This document shows positions 9,109-17,912 of a stretch of DNA of 46,566 bases, piece by piece (within the stretch, counting starts at the first letter, position 1; the number at the start of each line of letters is the position of its first letter). The DNA comes from Mycolicibacterium austroafricanum (GTDB lineage Bacteria; Actinomycetota; Actinomycetes; Mycobacteriales; Mycobacteriaceae), in assembly GCF_902705885.1 (NCBI RefSeq), contig NZ_CACSIP010000037.1, forward strand, positions 71 through 46,636, written 5' to 3'. A program made the translations under genes and the position numbers. The notes under the pieces were generated by a model. The model was not told the origin of the DNA and made no database searches. It saw only the letters and a program-made list of their open reading frames with translations.

Positions 9109-10739
9109 ACACCACCGTGACAGACCCGATCCGCGGCACTTCGGAGCCTGATCGGTACTGGACGACGACCAACCTCGGCGAGGCGTGTCCTGACGTGATG
9201 TCGCCGATGTGCTGGAGCGTCTGGGAGGAGTCCGCCGAGTTGGGCTGGCTGTATTCGATGTACGCGCTCGGAGTCATCCCGAAACGGCGAGTCACCGTGT
9301 CACCCGACGTCAACGACCGCGGCCTGTCGTGCTTCTACGGGAGACAGGCTCTCAATGTCGATGCCATCAGGCGCATCATGGCCGACCTGCCCGGAGTGGA
9401 CGGCGACGACTTCGAGCGCGACCTGATGGGCAGTGTCCGCCCGGATGCGCCGCAGTACAAGGGATCGCTGACGCGGGTGCCCGCGCTACTCGTGCGCGCA
9501 CCGTATGCGTTGCTGCGCACGGGTAAGCGGTTGCGTGATCGCCACGACGTGATCTACAAGAAGTGGACGGCGACGGTCTTCGGGCCGCCGGGCGCACTGC
9601 GCGATCAGCCGATCGACCGCCTGGTCGCGGGACGAGAGGCCTTCAAGCAGATCTTCAAGGTGCACTGCGTTGTCCGCTTCATCTTCCAAGGCGGGCAGAG
9701 CGCGGTGACCGGTGTGGCGGAGAAAGCGGGCGGCCAGGCTCTCGCTGTTGAATTGCTCTCCGGTGTAGGCGATGTCAACGAAACGCGGATGGCAGACGAT
9801 CTCTGGCGGCTCGGGCAGGGGCAACTCACCGAAGAATTGTTCATGCGGAGCTGGGGCTATCACGGCCCCAACGAAGGTAACCCATTCACCACGGTGTGGC
9901 GGGAGAACCCCGCTCCGATTCGAGCGCTAGCGGCTGCGACGGCGCAGCGCGGCGAACGTCCATCTGATCGTGCCGCGCAGGCGCAAGCGGCAGGACTGCG
10001 GGCCGAGCAGCGGTTGCTCGCCGCGACACCGGCTGTGCAGCGACCCGCGGTGAGGTGGCTGGTGGCGCGCATGCGAAACATCGTCAGGACCCTCCAGATC
10101 GGTAAAGCCGGCTATCTGATGGCCTTGGACTTGACGCGCCACGCTGCCCGTGAGGTCGGAGCGCAATTGGTCGAGAACGGTGTGCTCCACAGCGTCGACG
10201 ACGTGTTCATGTTCACCATCGAAGAATGCCAGGCGCTCGTACGGGGTGCAGTGCCCAATCCGCGCGAGATCGTCGAGGTCCGTCGGGCCAATCGCGCCGA
10301 GTACAAGGCGATGGTGTTGCCGCTGGCGTTCACCGGTATGCCGATCCCCGTTGAGCGGGAGTCCGAGCAGTCCGGGGTCGGTATCGAGTTCAGCGGTGCC
10401 GCCAGCGGTGGTGCCGCCGTCGAGGGACGGGCGCGACTGGTGCTCGATCCCGCTGAGGACGTTGAGCTCGAGGAGGGTGACATCCTGGTGTGTCGTTTCA
10501 CCGATCCCAGCTGGGCGCCGCTGATGACGCTCGCCGAGGCGTTGGTGATCGACATCGGCGGATCCGCAAGCCACGGCGCGGTTGTCGCGCGAGAGTTGGG
10601 GATTCCCTATGTGATCGGCACGGAAAAGGGCACCCGCACTGTGCACGAGGGCGATCGAATTCTGGTCGACGGCGGCAACAATCTGGTGCGGGTGCTGCAT
10701 CGGGCTGCCGACACTGCGGAGCGGCCAGCTGCGGTCTAA
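9105..10739 (+). CDS. PEP-utilising-enzyme protein (substrate domain + swivelling His domain, no ATP-grasp)
   Basis: About 544 residues. The C-terminal 90 residues are a PEP-utilising mobile domain with GGSASHGAVVARELGIPYVI; the predicted phospho-carrier His is near residue 490. The N-terminal 400 residues look like the central, substrate-side domain of PEP-synthase-like phosphotransferases (RSWGYHGPNEGNPF near 275, VDDVFMFTIEECQALV near 385). No ATP-grasp domain is present, so ATP would have to be used by a partner such as the protein at 13233-14666. The start is uncertain: GAAGGAG at 9091-9097 points to CTG 9105, with GTG 9117 and an upstream TTG 9027 as alternatives. A paralogue of the same architecture lies at 42901-44640. 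The acceptor is unknown. Confidence 0.8.
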   Translation: MNTTVTDPIRGTSEPDRYWTTTNLGEACPDVMSPMCWSVWEESAELGWLYSMYALGVIPKRRVTVSPDVNDRGLSCFYGRQALNVDAIRRIMADLPGVDGDDFERDLMGSVRPDAPQYKGSLTRVPALLVRAPYALLRTGKRLRDRHDVIYKKWTATVFGPPGALRDQPIDRLVAGREAFKQIFKVHCVVRFIFQGGQSAVTGVAEKAGGQALAVELLSGVGDVNETRMADDLWRLGQGQLTEELFMRSWGYHGPNEGNPFTTVWRENPAPIRALAAATAQRGERPSDRAAQAQAAGLRAEQRLLAATPAVQRPAVRWLVARMRNIVRTLQIGKAGYLMALDLTRHAAREVGAQLVENGVLHSVDDVFMFTIEECQALVRGAVPNPREIVEVRRANRAEYKAMVLPLAFTGMPIPVERESEQSGVGIEFSGAASGGAAVEGRARLVLDPAEDVELEEGDILVCRFTDPSWAPLMTLAEALVIDIGGSASHGAVVARELGIPYVIGTEKGTRTVHEGDRILVDGGNNLVRVLHRAADTAERPAAV

Positions 10740-10939
10740 GTCAACGCCGCGCTACTTACCTGGCGGGGGAGAGAGTTGACGTGTGCCCGACGGGCCCGCG
10801 GGTCCAGTCACAGCAACGCACCACCGGATACCTCGATGCGTTCACGGCGCATCAAGCGACGAACTCCTCCGGATTCCGCAGCCGACCAGCCGTGTGTCCA
10901 TCGTCCCTTCCGGCCGGGCTCAGACTCGCTGCCCGGGGG

Positions 10940-11698
10940 TCAATGGGCGCTCTGGGCCGCGCGAAGGTAGTTGATCGTGGCCTCGCTCAATCCACCGTCG
11001 ACGTAGAGCACTTGGCCTGTCACGTAGCGGGAATCGCTGCTCAGGAAGAAGGGCACCGCATCCGCGATGTCGTCGGGGGCTGCACGTCGTCCGGCGGGGA
11101 CGAGGGCGTTGAAACGCGCCTCCCGCTCGACATCGGTCGACACCGTCGCCGTACCCTCGGTGCGTACTCCACCGGGGGCGATCGCGTTCACCCGTATTCC
11201 GCGGTTCGCGAGCTCCACTGCACACAACTTGGTCAGCGATACCACCGCGGACTTCGACGGCGAGTACGCCGCAGTGCCAGGGGTGACCAACTTGGCGGCG
11301 ATCGACGCGATGTTCACGATGGCTGCGCCGGCGGCCTCGGTGAGTAACGGTAGCAACGCCTGGGTCATGATCAACGGGCCCAATACGTTGACGTCCATCA
11401 CCTTTCGGAACTGGGCGGGGTCCACATCGGCGATCGGCGCAGGCGGAAAGATCCCCGCGTTGTTCACCAGCGCATCTACCCGGAACAACGTCGACGCGAA
11501 CGCGACCGCGGCGTCCTTGTCGGTGACGTCGAGTTGGGCCGACGTTCCAGCCACCGCCTGAGCGGTCTGTTCGGCCAGCTCGCCGTCGAGATCAACTGCA
11601 ACGACGTGAAATCCATCGCTGGCCAGTCTCCTGGCGATGGCAGCACCGATACCACGCCCGGCGCCGGTCACTACTGCTGTCCGTCCGTGCGTCGTCAT
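10940..11698 (-). CDS. Short-chain dehydrogenase/reductase (SDR)
   Basis: A 252-residue classical SDR. The N-terminal nucleotide motif is TGAGRGIG at about residues 11-18, followed by NNAG, the catalytic Ser in VNIASIAAK and Tyr/Lys in YSPSK, then NAIAPGGVRTEG and a C-terminal VDGGLSEATINYL. It probably oxidises or reduces a hydroxyl/keto group of a pathway intermediate with NAD(P). It is the last gene of the minus-strand operon 15289-10940; its ATG overlaps the TGA of the acyl-CoA synthetase gene. It converges with the plus-strand gene ending at 10739. The 200 bases between hold no gene and only a weak GC-rich hairpin. Confidence 0.9.
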   Translation of the reverse strand: MTTHGRTAVVTGAGRGIGAAIARRLASDGFHVVAVDLDGELAEQTAQAVAGTSAQLDVTDKDAAVAFASTLFRVDALVNNAGIFPPAPIADVDPAQFRKVMDVNVLGPLIMTQALLPLLTEAAGAAIVNIASIAAKLVTPGTAAYSPSKSAVVSLTKLCAVELANRGIRVNAIAPGGVRTEGTATVSTDVEREARFNALVPAGRRAAPDDIADAVPFFLSSDSRYVTGQVLYVDGGLSEATINYLRAAQSAH

Positions 11699-13236
11699 CG
11701 TGTCGCACCCACTTTCTTGGTTAGAGGCGAGAGCTCAGCGGCAGAGATCGCGAGGAGCCGTCGGAGCTCGCGCTTGTCCACCTTGCCAACGGCCGTGTGC
11801 GGCAAGCTTTGAATGAGATATATCAATCTGGGAAGCTTGTACCCGGCCAACAGCGTTCGGGCGAAATCGACGAGATCGGCGTACGAAGGTTGTCGATCGG
11901 CCGCCGGAACGACCAGAGCGACCAACTGTTCGCCCATCTCGTCGTGAGGAACACCGACGCAGGCGATGTCGGCGATATCAGGGTGCCGTAGCAGGGCCTG
12001 CTCGACCTCGGCCGGGTAGATGTTCACACCTCCCGATACCACCATGTCGGATAACCGGTCGGTGATCCAGACGTACCCGTCCTCGTCCATGCGACCGATC
12101 TCGCCGAGAGTGAAATCGGATCCGCTACCGGCGCCGGACAGGTAGTTGACGCCGTGCCCCGTCGTATCGCGGAACCACAGCGGCCCTTCGGTGTTCGGTG
12201 GTAGCGGGAGGCCGTCATCGCCGCGGATGTACGCGGCGAATGGTGCGACCGCGCGACCGACGGACCCTGGCCTCTGCAGCCACTCCTCGGCGCTGATGAT
12301 GCACGTGGTGCCGACCTCACTTGCGCCGTAACTCTCCCAGACGATGGGTCCCAGCCAGTCGATCATCGCCTGCTTCACGGCGACCGGGCACTTCGCGCCG
12401 ACCTGAAGCACGTACCGCAACGATGAGGTGTCCGTCGCACTGCGGTGTTCTTCGGGAGCGGCCAACAGACGCTGAAAGTGCGTGGGCACCATGATGGTCG
12501 AGCCGATCCGGTCGCGTTCGATCGCGGCCAGAATCTCGTCGACATCGAATTTTTTCACCACGGTCACGGGGACGCCGGCCGCGAACAGTCTCGTGCCGCT
12601 CAGTGGACCCGAGTGATACATGGGACCGACGATGAGATGGCGACCGTAGTCGACCATGCGGTTGCGCGCCAAGCCAGCCAGATGGGCGGCGATGTCTTCG
12701 CCGCCGACCCAGGAGGTCAGGGGTAGTTCCACTCCTTTGGGCCGACCCGTGGTGCCCGAGGTGTAGACCACGGTGCGCCTCGGCGTCACATCCGTGCGGG
12801 GCTCGGTGAGGTCATCGGCCCAGTCCGACCACCTGGTCACTCGTCCCGGTACCGAACCCTCACCCCAACAGATGACGGCGTCGATGCTTGAGAGTTCGGC
12901 GGCCTCCGCCGCGACGTGCGCGGTGGCGGTGTCGCAGAACACCAGCGCGGCGCCGGAATCACGGAGGATGTAGGCGGTTTCGGACGCTGTGAGGTGCGAG
13001 TTCACTGCAACCGCCGATGCGCCCGCGAGGGTGCAGGCGACGTACGCCAGGAGCGTGTCGACGGAGTTGCCCGCGAGTACGGCCACGCGCTTCCGCTCGC
13101 CAAGGTCCGCCTTTTGCAATGCGCGAGTGGTGCGGCGGAGATGGTCGTCGGCTTCAGCCCAGCTCAGTGATCGCGTCCGGTCGCGGACGGCGATCTCGGT
13201 GCGACGTTCGCGCGCGATCTGAGCCGCGAATGTCAT
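11695..13236 (-). CDS. Acyl-CoA synthetase / AMP-dependent ligase (FadD type)
   Basis: A 513-residue ANL-family enzyme that would activate a carboxylic acid with ATP and CoA through an acyl-adenylate. Visible motifs are the P-loop YTSGTTGRPKGVEL, WESYGASEVGTTCI, the WITDRLSDMVVSGGVNIYP hinge and the C-terminal catalytic Lys in HTAVGKVDKRELR. The ORF can be extended 11 codons upstream, but ATG 13236 overlaps the stop of the PpdK-like gene in an ATGA arrangement and is preferred. It shares an operon with that gene and the SDR, which links CoA activation with the phosphoryl-transfer protein. The substrate cannot be told from sequence. Confidence 0.92.
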   Translation of the reverse strand: MTFAAQIARERRTEIAVRDRTRSLSWAEADDHLRRTTRALQKADLGERKRVAVLAGNSVDTLLAYVACTLAGASAVAVNSHLTASETAYILRDSGAALVFCDTATAHVAAEAAELSSIDAVICWGEGSVPGRVTRWSDWADDLTEPRTDVTPRRTVVYTSGTTGRPKGVELPLTSWVGGEDIAAHLAGLARNRMVDYGRHLIVGPMYHSGPLSGTRLFAAGVPVTVVKKFDVDEILAAIERDRIGSTIMVPTHFQRLLAAPEEHRSATDTSSLRYVLQVGAKCPVAVKQAMIDWLGPIVWESYGASEVGTTCIISAEEWLQRPGSVGRAVAPFAAYIRGDDGLPLPPNTEGPLWFRDTTGHGVNYLSGAGSGSDFTLGEIGRMDEDGYVWITDRLSDMVVSGGVNIYPAEVEQALLRHPDIADIACVGVPHDEMGEQLVALVVPAADRQPSYADLVDFARTLLAGYKLPRLIYLIQSLPHTAVGKVDKRELRRLLAISAAELSPLTKKVGATR

Positions 13237-14666
13237 TGCCTCACCCGGTTGGTCGCATCCTTGGCCCATTCGCGGAGGGTCTGAGCGGCGTCGCGCTCGG
13301 GGCTGTGTGAGTCGGCGAGCGGTAGCACGCCGTCGAAGATCTCACCACTCGTACCGTCTACCGTAACCGTGCGTCCCAGCAGGTCGGTCAACGTGCCCTG
13401 GCCGCAGCCGACCACGCACGGCTTGCCCAGCTCCCGGCTGACCACCGCTGCGTGGCTCGTCGAACCGCCGATCTCGGTGATGACGGCTACGGCCACCACC
13501 ATGCCGCTGACATCGTCAGGATCAGTCGTCGGTCGGGCCAACACCACGTCCACCCCGTCGTCGCTGAAATCCTCGGCTTCCTCGCAGTCGCCGACCACCC
13601 TGCCGGTCGCCACGCCGGGACACGCAGGCAGCCCCGCGGCCAGAATCGTTGCATCCAGCTTGGCGACGGGGTCCACATGCGGTGCAGTTGCGGCCATGAG
13701 CTGCGACGGTGTCACCATCGCCACGGCTTCGGCGCGGTCGATCACGCCCTCCTCCGCTAGCCGCACGGCGATGCGCACGGCGGCTTGTGGGGATCGCTTG
13801 GCGGCTCGGGTCTGCAGCAGCCATAGCTTGCCTGCTTCCACGGTGAACTCGATGTCCTGTGCGTTGCGTCCGTACTGCTCGAGAGTTGTTGCAGCGCTGA
13901 GAAGTTGGTTGTGAACGTCGGGGAGTTGGCGCTCCAGCTCGGTGAGGCGCAGTGCGTCGAACCGTCCCGACACCACATCCTCGCCCTGTCCACGCGGCAG
14001 CCACTCGCCGTACGGATCGGGCTCCCCCGTCAGGGGATTGCGGGTGAACAGCACGCCCGTACCCGACGCATCGTCGAAGTTGCCGAACACCATGGCCTGC
14101 ACAGTGACCGCGGTGCCGCCCTCGTGGCTGATGCCGTGGTGGGTGCGGTACGACTTCGCTCGGGACGAGTCCCACGAGGCGAACACCGCCTCGGCGGCGA
14201 GAGCCAGGTCCTTCCACGGGTCGCCTGTGGGGGGCGCTCCGACCACGCGTTCGAACTGCTCCGCGAAACGGCGATGGGTGTCCGCTGCAAACGCCGGGTC
14301 CCCGGTGAGTTCGGCCAACCGATTCTCGACCGTGTCAGTGATACCGAGGTTGAGCACCGTGTCCATCATTCCGGGCATACTGATCGCTCCACCCGATCGG
14401 ACCGACACCAGCAGCGGGCGCCGCGCATCGCCCAGCCGGCGCTGTGTGTCCCGCTCGAGCCGGTGCAGGCCGTCACGGAGTGATGCCAGCGCGTCGTCGG
14501 TGAGTTTCCCGTCGTTGGCGTTGACCGAGGGGCAGTACTGCGTGGATAACACGAACGCCGGTGGCACTGGCATCCCGAGGGAGAGCATCCTGTTGATGCT
14601 GCGGGCCTTTCCTCCCACGAGGGCGGGATCGAGGTCGGCGGCATCTCCCAGCCAGATCAGGGTCAT
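13233..14666 (-). CDS. ppdK: Truncated pyruvate phosphate dikinase-like protein (ATP-grasp + His domain)
   Basis: A 477-residue protein with the first two modules of pyruvate phosphate dikinase. The ATP-binding domain contains VGGKARSINRMLSLGMPVPP, RSGGAISMPGMMDTVLNLGI and GTGVLFTRNPLTGEPDPYGE. The swivelling domain contains GGSTSHAAVVSRELGKPCVV, with the phospho-His near residue 405. The C-terminal PEP/pyruvate TIM barrel (about 350 residues) is absent, and M. tuberculosis PpdK (Rv1127c, about 490 aa) is, from memory, short in the same way. ATG 14666 is chosen because MTLIWLG begins the conserved domain; an upstream extension is Arg-rich noise. It could supply phosphoryl groups to the two ATP-grasp-less PEP-utilising proteins of this window. 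Confidence 0.87.
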   Translation of the reverse strand: MTLIWLGDAADLDPALVGGKARSINRMLSLGMPVPPAFVLSTQYCPSVNANDGKLTDDALASLRDGLHRLERDTQRRLGDARRPLLVSVRSGGAISMPGMMDTVLNLGITDTVENRLAELTGDPAFAADTHRRFAEQFERVVGAPPTGDPWKDLALAAEAVFASWDSSRAKSYRTHHGISHEGGTAVTVQAMVFGNFDDASGTGVLFTRNPLTGEPDPYGEWLPRGQGEDVVSGRFDALRLTELERQLPDVHNQLLSAATTLEQYGRNAQDIEFTVEAGKLWLLQTRAAKRSPQAAVRIAVRLAEEGVIDRAEAVAMVTPSQLMAATAPHVDPVAKLDATILAAGLPACPGVATGRVVGDCEEAEDFSDDGVDVVLARPTTDPDDVSGMVVAVAVITEIGGSTSHAAVVSRELGKPCVVGCGQGTLTDLLGRTVTVDGTSGEIFDGVLPLADSHSPERDAAQTLREWAKDATNRVRQ

Positions 14667-14680
14667 TGCGTCAGCTTTCT

Positions 14681-15289
14681 TCAAACGGCGCGGCCGGCGG
14701 CCGCCTCTTGCTCTCGGCTCAGGCCGAGCAGGCCGATGAGCTCCTCGTGGAACTCGAACCAAACGGTGTGATAGCTGTCGGTGATGGGGCGCGCTACAAA
14801 GCTGACGTCACCGGCTTGAATTCGGTTGAGCGCGTTCGTGAAACGCGCCTGAAAGGTGTGGAGTCTCGGCGCCATGTCGGCGATTCGCGCAACCAAACCC
14901 TGAAAGCCTGAGTCGAGCGTCGCAAGACGATCCAAGACCGCTTGGTCGTACTGCTCGTCGGCGTGGGCGTTCGGTTCGCCGTCTCTGAGCTGCCAGTCAC
15001 TGATGATCTGCTTGAGGTCGGTGTTGTGGTGGTCGAACTCGTCATAGAGGACCGTGAGAGCCTTTTTATCAACCTTGGCTCGTTCCGCCTCGACGAGCTC
15101 GGCAAGGCGTTGTCGGCCCTCGGGTGTCAGCCGCACCGAGGGCTCACCTTTGACCAGGCCGGCATCTCGCAAGGCCGACAAGGTCTCCGTCGCGTTGGCG
15201 AGGTCGACACCGGCGGACGCCGCGGCGAGTTCGGGCGAAAGCCGCCCTTTCAATCGAGCGGCCTGCAGAACGGCGAGTTCAGTAGTCAC
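14681..15289 (-). CDS. Helical regulator-like protein encoded with PpdK (Rv1126c-like)
   Basis: A 202-residue protein. The first 70 residues look like a small winged-helix module: LQAARLKGRLSPELAAASAG, LSALRDAGLVKGEPSVRLTP, then EGRQRLAELVEAERAKVDKK. The remainder is helical (DYHTVW-type loop near FVARPITDSYHTVWFEFHEE). M. tuberculosis encodes a protein of about the same size beside its short ppdK (Rv1126c, from memory), so the pairing seems conserved. Possible roles are substrate recognition or regulation of the dikinase, or transcriptional control; I cannot choose. It is the promoter-proximal gene of the minus operon, starting with GTG, and lies 14 bases before the PpdK start. Confidence 0.7.
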   Translation of the reverse strand: MTTELAVLQAARLKGRLSPELAAASAGVDLANATETLSALRDAGLVKGEPSVRLTPEGRQRLAELVEAERAKVDKKALTVLYDEFDHHNTDLKQIISDWQLRDGEPNAHADEQYDQAVLDRLATLDSGFQGLVARIADMAPRLHTFQARFTNALNRIQAGDVSFVARPITDSYHTVWFEFHEELIGLLGLSREQEAAAGRAV

Positions 15290-15347
15290 GTCGGTTTCCT
15301 TCAGTTGGCACGCTGCGCAACATTAATCTAGTGTCCGATGATTCAGT

Positions 15348-15368
15348 AGTAGACTAAAGTAGTCTACT
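15348..15368. promoter_or_regulatory. Perfect inverted-repeat operator in a divergent promoter (site 2)
   Basis: AGTAGACTA, three bases, then TAGTCTACT: nine base pairs of perfect dyad symmetry in an AT-rich island. It lies between the divergent genes at 15289 (minus) and 15407 (plus), 58 bases from the first and 38 from the second. The half-site matches the TAGTC-core elements at 23628, 34819, 41350, 42736 and 44720. It is well placed to control both the PpdK operon and the phosphatase/Rieske operon. Confidence 0.7.
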
Positions 15369-15406
15369 TGAGAGACGGGTCACAACTCTAGTGAGGATGT
15401 GGACGG

Positions 15407-15982
15407 GTGCACCTGACCTTGATGCGCCACGGCGAACCCATACGTGGCGATCTCGATGCGCTGGATCCCGGCCTGGCCGACGGCGGCTGGGCGCAGGCTC
15501 GACGAACCGCCCCATTCGTCCTCGCAAGAGGCGTCGATCGCCTGTACTGCAGCCCGCAGCGGCGCGCCCGCGAAACGGCACAGGTCATCGGCGATGCCCT
15601 CGGCCTTGCGCCGATCGAGAACGACGGCCTCGTGGAGTTCGATCACGGCACGCCGTACGTGCACTACGACGACGGGCAGGCGTCCGTGTGGCGGCACTAC
15701 GACGCGGGTGACCTCTCGCCGTGGGGCCTGACAGCGGAGGCGTTCCATGCCCGCATCCGGAACACAATCGACCGACTGGCGCAGCACCATCCCGGCGAAC
15801 GCGTGCTCGCGGTCTGCCACGGCGGGGTGATCAATGCCTGGACTTGCCAGGTACTCGGAACACCGGAACGCATCCAGGTCATGGACCCGTCGTACGCGTC
15901 ACTGCACCGATATGACCTCGACGGCGGCCGGTGGCGACTGCAGAGTCTCAACGAGACGGCTCCGGTCGATCTCGACAGATAA
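15407..15982 (+). CDS. Histidine phosphatase superfamily protein
   Basis: A 191-residue protein with the catalytic RHG of the phosphoglycerate-mutase/histidine-phosphatase family at residues 7-9 (LTLMRHGEP). It also has the conserved Arg segment CSPQRRARETAQVIGDALGL and the second His in VLAVCHGGVINAWTCQVLG. It would remove phosphate from a small molecule or phosphoprotein through a phospho-His intermediate. It starts a plus-strand operon with GTG directly after the palindromic operator. Neighbouring genes include three PEP-type phosphotransfer proteins and a kinase, so it could act on a phosphorylated pathway intermediate; that is inference. Confidence 0.88.
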   Translation: MHLTLMRHGEPIRGDLDALDPGLADGGWAQARRTAPFVLARGVDRLYCSPQRRARETAQVIGDALGLAPIENDGLVEFDHGTPYVHYDDGQASVWRHYDAGDLSPWGLTAEAFHARIRNTIDRLAQHHPGERVLAVCHGGVINAWTCQVLGTPERIQVMDPSYASLHRYDLDGGRWRLQSLNETAPVDLDR

Positions 15983-15983
15983 A

Positions 15984-15995
15984 TAGTTCAGTAAT
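15984..15995 (+). promoter_or_regulatory. Putative operator, TAGTC-core family, degenerate (site 3)
   Basis: TAGTTCAGTAAT lies two bases after the stop of the phosphatase gene and 38 bases before GTG 16034. It is flanked by AGATA and TATCT arms (15977-15981 and 16000-16004). It resembles the TAGTCGAGTAAT at 23628, with two central changes. It suggests a second regulated promoter inside the plus-strand unit. Confidence 0.35.
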
Positions 15996-16033
15996 AGAGT
16001 ATCTGCGTTGGGGTACGCGTCTGAAGGAGCACC

Positions 16034-16462
16034 GTGGAGTTGGCTGTCGTGAGCATCGACGGGCGTCGGGTTCCGCCGCGCCGTGAAATGGAGGGCGTCA
16101 CGGACAGGTTGGCCGCACGGCGTTGCGCGGAGGCGGTGTCGATCGAGTCGAACTCTCGCGAAGCACATCTGGTCGCCGACCGACTCGGCATCAAGGCCTG
16201 CACCGTGCCCGTGATCGACTTCGACAGCCTCATCCGCAATCGGGCGGGGACGAACGTGGCGGTGCTCTGCGACGCCGGCTCGGTGCGCGAATTGGTGGCT
16301 GACGTGTTGGACGTGCCCGAGAGGGCCCTACCACTCCCGCGACAGCTTTCGTTGACCATTGTCCGGGCCAGCCGCTCGGGCGCGCGCAGCGTGCTGTGCC
16401 TCAACGACACCATGCACCTAACCACCGGCGATCGCACGCCGGCCACTGTGGAAGGAATGTGA
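16034..16462 (+). CDS. Degenerate histidine-phosphatase-like protein (no RHG)
   Basis: A 142-residue protein with a GTG start and AAGGAG just upstream. I read it as the remains of a histidine-phosphatase fold. LAARRCAEAVSIESNSREAH followed by LVADRLGIKA resembles the Arg helix and the TA.LG segment. CDAGSVRELVADVLDVPERA stands where active members have a HGG...LG.P block. The end, with SLTIVRASRSGARSVLCLND, resembles the C-terminal strand and LND-HL close. The N-terminal RHG and second catalytic His are absent, so it should not be an active phosphatase. It sits directly behind an intact family member and 4 bases before the flavoprotein gene. The family call is tentative. Confidence 0.5.
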   Translation: MELAVVSIDGRRVPPRREMEGVTDRLAARRCAEAVSIESNSREAHLVADRLGIKACTVPVIDFDSLIRNRAGTNVAVLCDAGSVRELVADVLDVPERALPLPRQLSLTIVRASRSGARSVLCLNDTMHLTTGDRTPATVEGM

Positions 16463-16466
16463 CTCG

Positions 16467-17912
16467 ATGACCGACTTCGAGGTGATCGTCATCGGATCGG
16501 GAGCTGCGGGACTGTGTGCGGCGGTGACCGCCGTCGAGGCCGGCGCGGCTTCGGTTCTGGTCGTGGACGCCGAAGCCGTTGTCGGCGGATCCAGCCGCCT
16601 GTCGGGTGGCGTGATCATGGGCAGCGGAAGCTCGTTGCAGCGCGCCGCCGGAATCGAGGACAATCCCGTGGACCTCGTCCACGAGTACCTGTCCCTGAAC
16701 GGCTGGGACGTGGCCAGGGGACCGGTCGAACGTTGGGCGCTGCGCACCGGAGAGACCATCGACTGGCTCGCCGCTCACGACGTGCCCTTCTTCGATCGAC
16801 TCATCTTCGGCGGCGACGAGCGCAAGGCGCGTTCGCACTGTGTCGACGGCGGTGGCCAAGCCTTGATCGGCGCACTGCAGTCCGCCGCCCGGTCCGCAGG
16901 CGTCGAGTTCGCACTCGGCCAGCGGGTCGAGCGGCTCGTGCAGGGCGACCACGGCGGCGTGGTTGGTGTCCAGGCAGGACTGGAGACGCTGACGGCGGCG
17001 GCCGTCATCGTCGCCACGGGTGGGTTCGGCGCGAACGACGACCTGCTCGCGAAGTACTTCCCCTCAGCGTACGAACCCGGCTGGAGCTGGTACATCGGCG
17101 CGGACTCCTCGCGCGGCGACCACTTCGGCTTCGCCGACGCGATCGGAGCCCAGGTCACCGGCTTCGATCGCGGGCTGCGAACACTTGACCCCGGGCTCGC
17201 CCGGCTCAACGAGGCGTTCCTGCCGGGGTGGGCGGTTCTGGTGGGAACGGACGGTCGGCGAATGGTCGACGAGACGGCCCCCTATGGGCTGATGGACCAG
17301 GTGCTACGTGCGCACGGGGATCGCGGATACGTGGTCTTCGACGACGCCGCGTTGCGACCGCCTGCCGAGCTCACGAGCCGCTACCGCGATTCCTACAAAC
17401 AGGTCTGGCCCAACCATCCCCCCTTCCGCACGAAGAACTACAACGCCGACGTCATTGACGCCCATCTCGCGGAGGGCGGTCGGAAGGTGCATCGAGCGGA
17501 CACCGTCGGGGGGCTCGAGCGGGCGATTGGTATGACGGAGGGCGTGCTGGCCGGCGAGATCGGACGCTACAACGGCTTCGCATCGGCTGGCTCCGACGAC
17601 GACCACGGCAAAGCCGGCAAGTTCCTGCTGCCGTTGACCACCGCGCCGTACTACGCGGTGGAGGTTCGTGCACTCACCGTGAATCTCACCGCATGTGGCC
17701 TCCGCATCGATGACCGAGCGCGGGTCGTCGGCGCCGACGGTCAGCCGATCGCCGGATTGTATGCCGCCGGAGAATGCACGGGCGGAATCATCAAAACCTA
17801 TATCGGAAGCGGCAATTCACTGGCGAACGCCTGTGGCTTCGGCCGTATCGCCGGTGACGAGGCAGCGCGTAGGTCAACGAACATGCGCCGAAGCCAGGAG
17901 GTGCGGACTTGA
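16467..17912 (+). CDS. FAD-dependent oxidoreductase, 3-ketosteroid dehydrogenase / fumarate reductase family
   Basis: A 481-residue flavoprotein. The FAD ADP-binding motif is at the N-terminus (VIVIGSGAAGLCAAVTAVEA), with ATGGFGAND in the middle. The C-terminal FAD closure is LYAAGECTGGIIKTYIGSGN, then SLANACGFGRIAGDEA. This pattern belongs to the fumarate reductase/succinate dehydrogenase flavoprotein superfamily, whose actinobacterial members include 3-ketosteroid Delta1-dehydrogenases. It is about 80 residues shorter than classical KstD. It probably desaturates or reduces a ring or enone intermediate. Its stop overlaps the TTG start of the E1 alpha gene, so the two are translationally coupled. 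Confidence 0.87.
   Translation: MTDFEVIVIGSGAAGLCAAVTAVEAGAASVLVVDAEAVVGGSSRLSGGVIMGSGSSLQRAAGIEDNPVDLVHEYLSLNGWDVARGPVERWALRTGETIDWLAAHDVPFFDRLIFGGDERKARSHCVDGGGQALIGALQSAARSAGVEFALGQRVERLVQGDHGGVVGVQAGLETLTAAAVIVATGGFGANDDLLAKYFPSAYEPGWSWYIGADSSRGDHFGFADAIGAQVTGFDRGLRTLDPGLARLNEAFLPGWAVLVGTDGRRMVDETAPYGLMDQVLRAHGDRGYVVFDDAALRPPAELTSRYRDSYKQVWPNHPPFRTKNYNADVIDAHLAEGGRKVHRADTVGGLERAIGMTEGVLAGEIGRYNGFASAGSDDDHGKAGKFLLPLTTAPYYAVEVRALTVNLTACGLRIDDRARVVGADGQPIAGLYAAGECTGGIIKTYIGSGNSLANACGFGRIAGDEAARRSTNMRRSQEVRT

Noticed and set aside
10490..11347. A 285-residue plus-strand frame spanning the end of the PEP-utilising gene and the SDR gene
   Set aside because: It crosses two well-supported genes on both strands and has no protein-like blocks.
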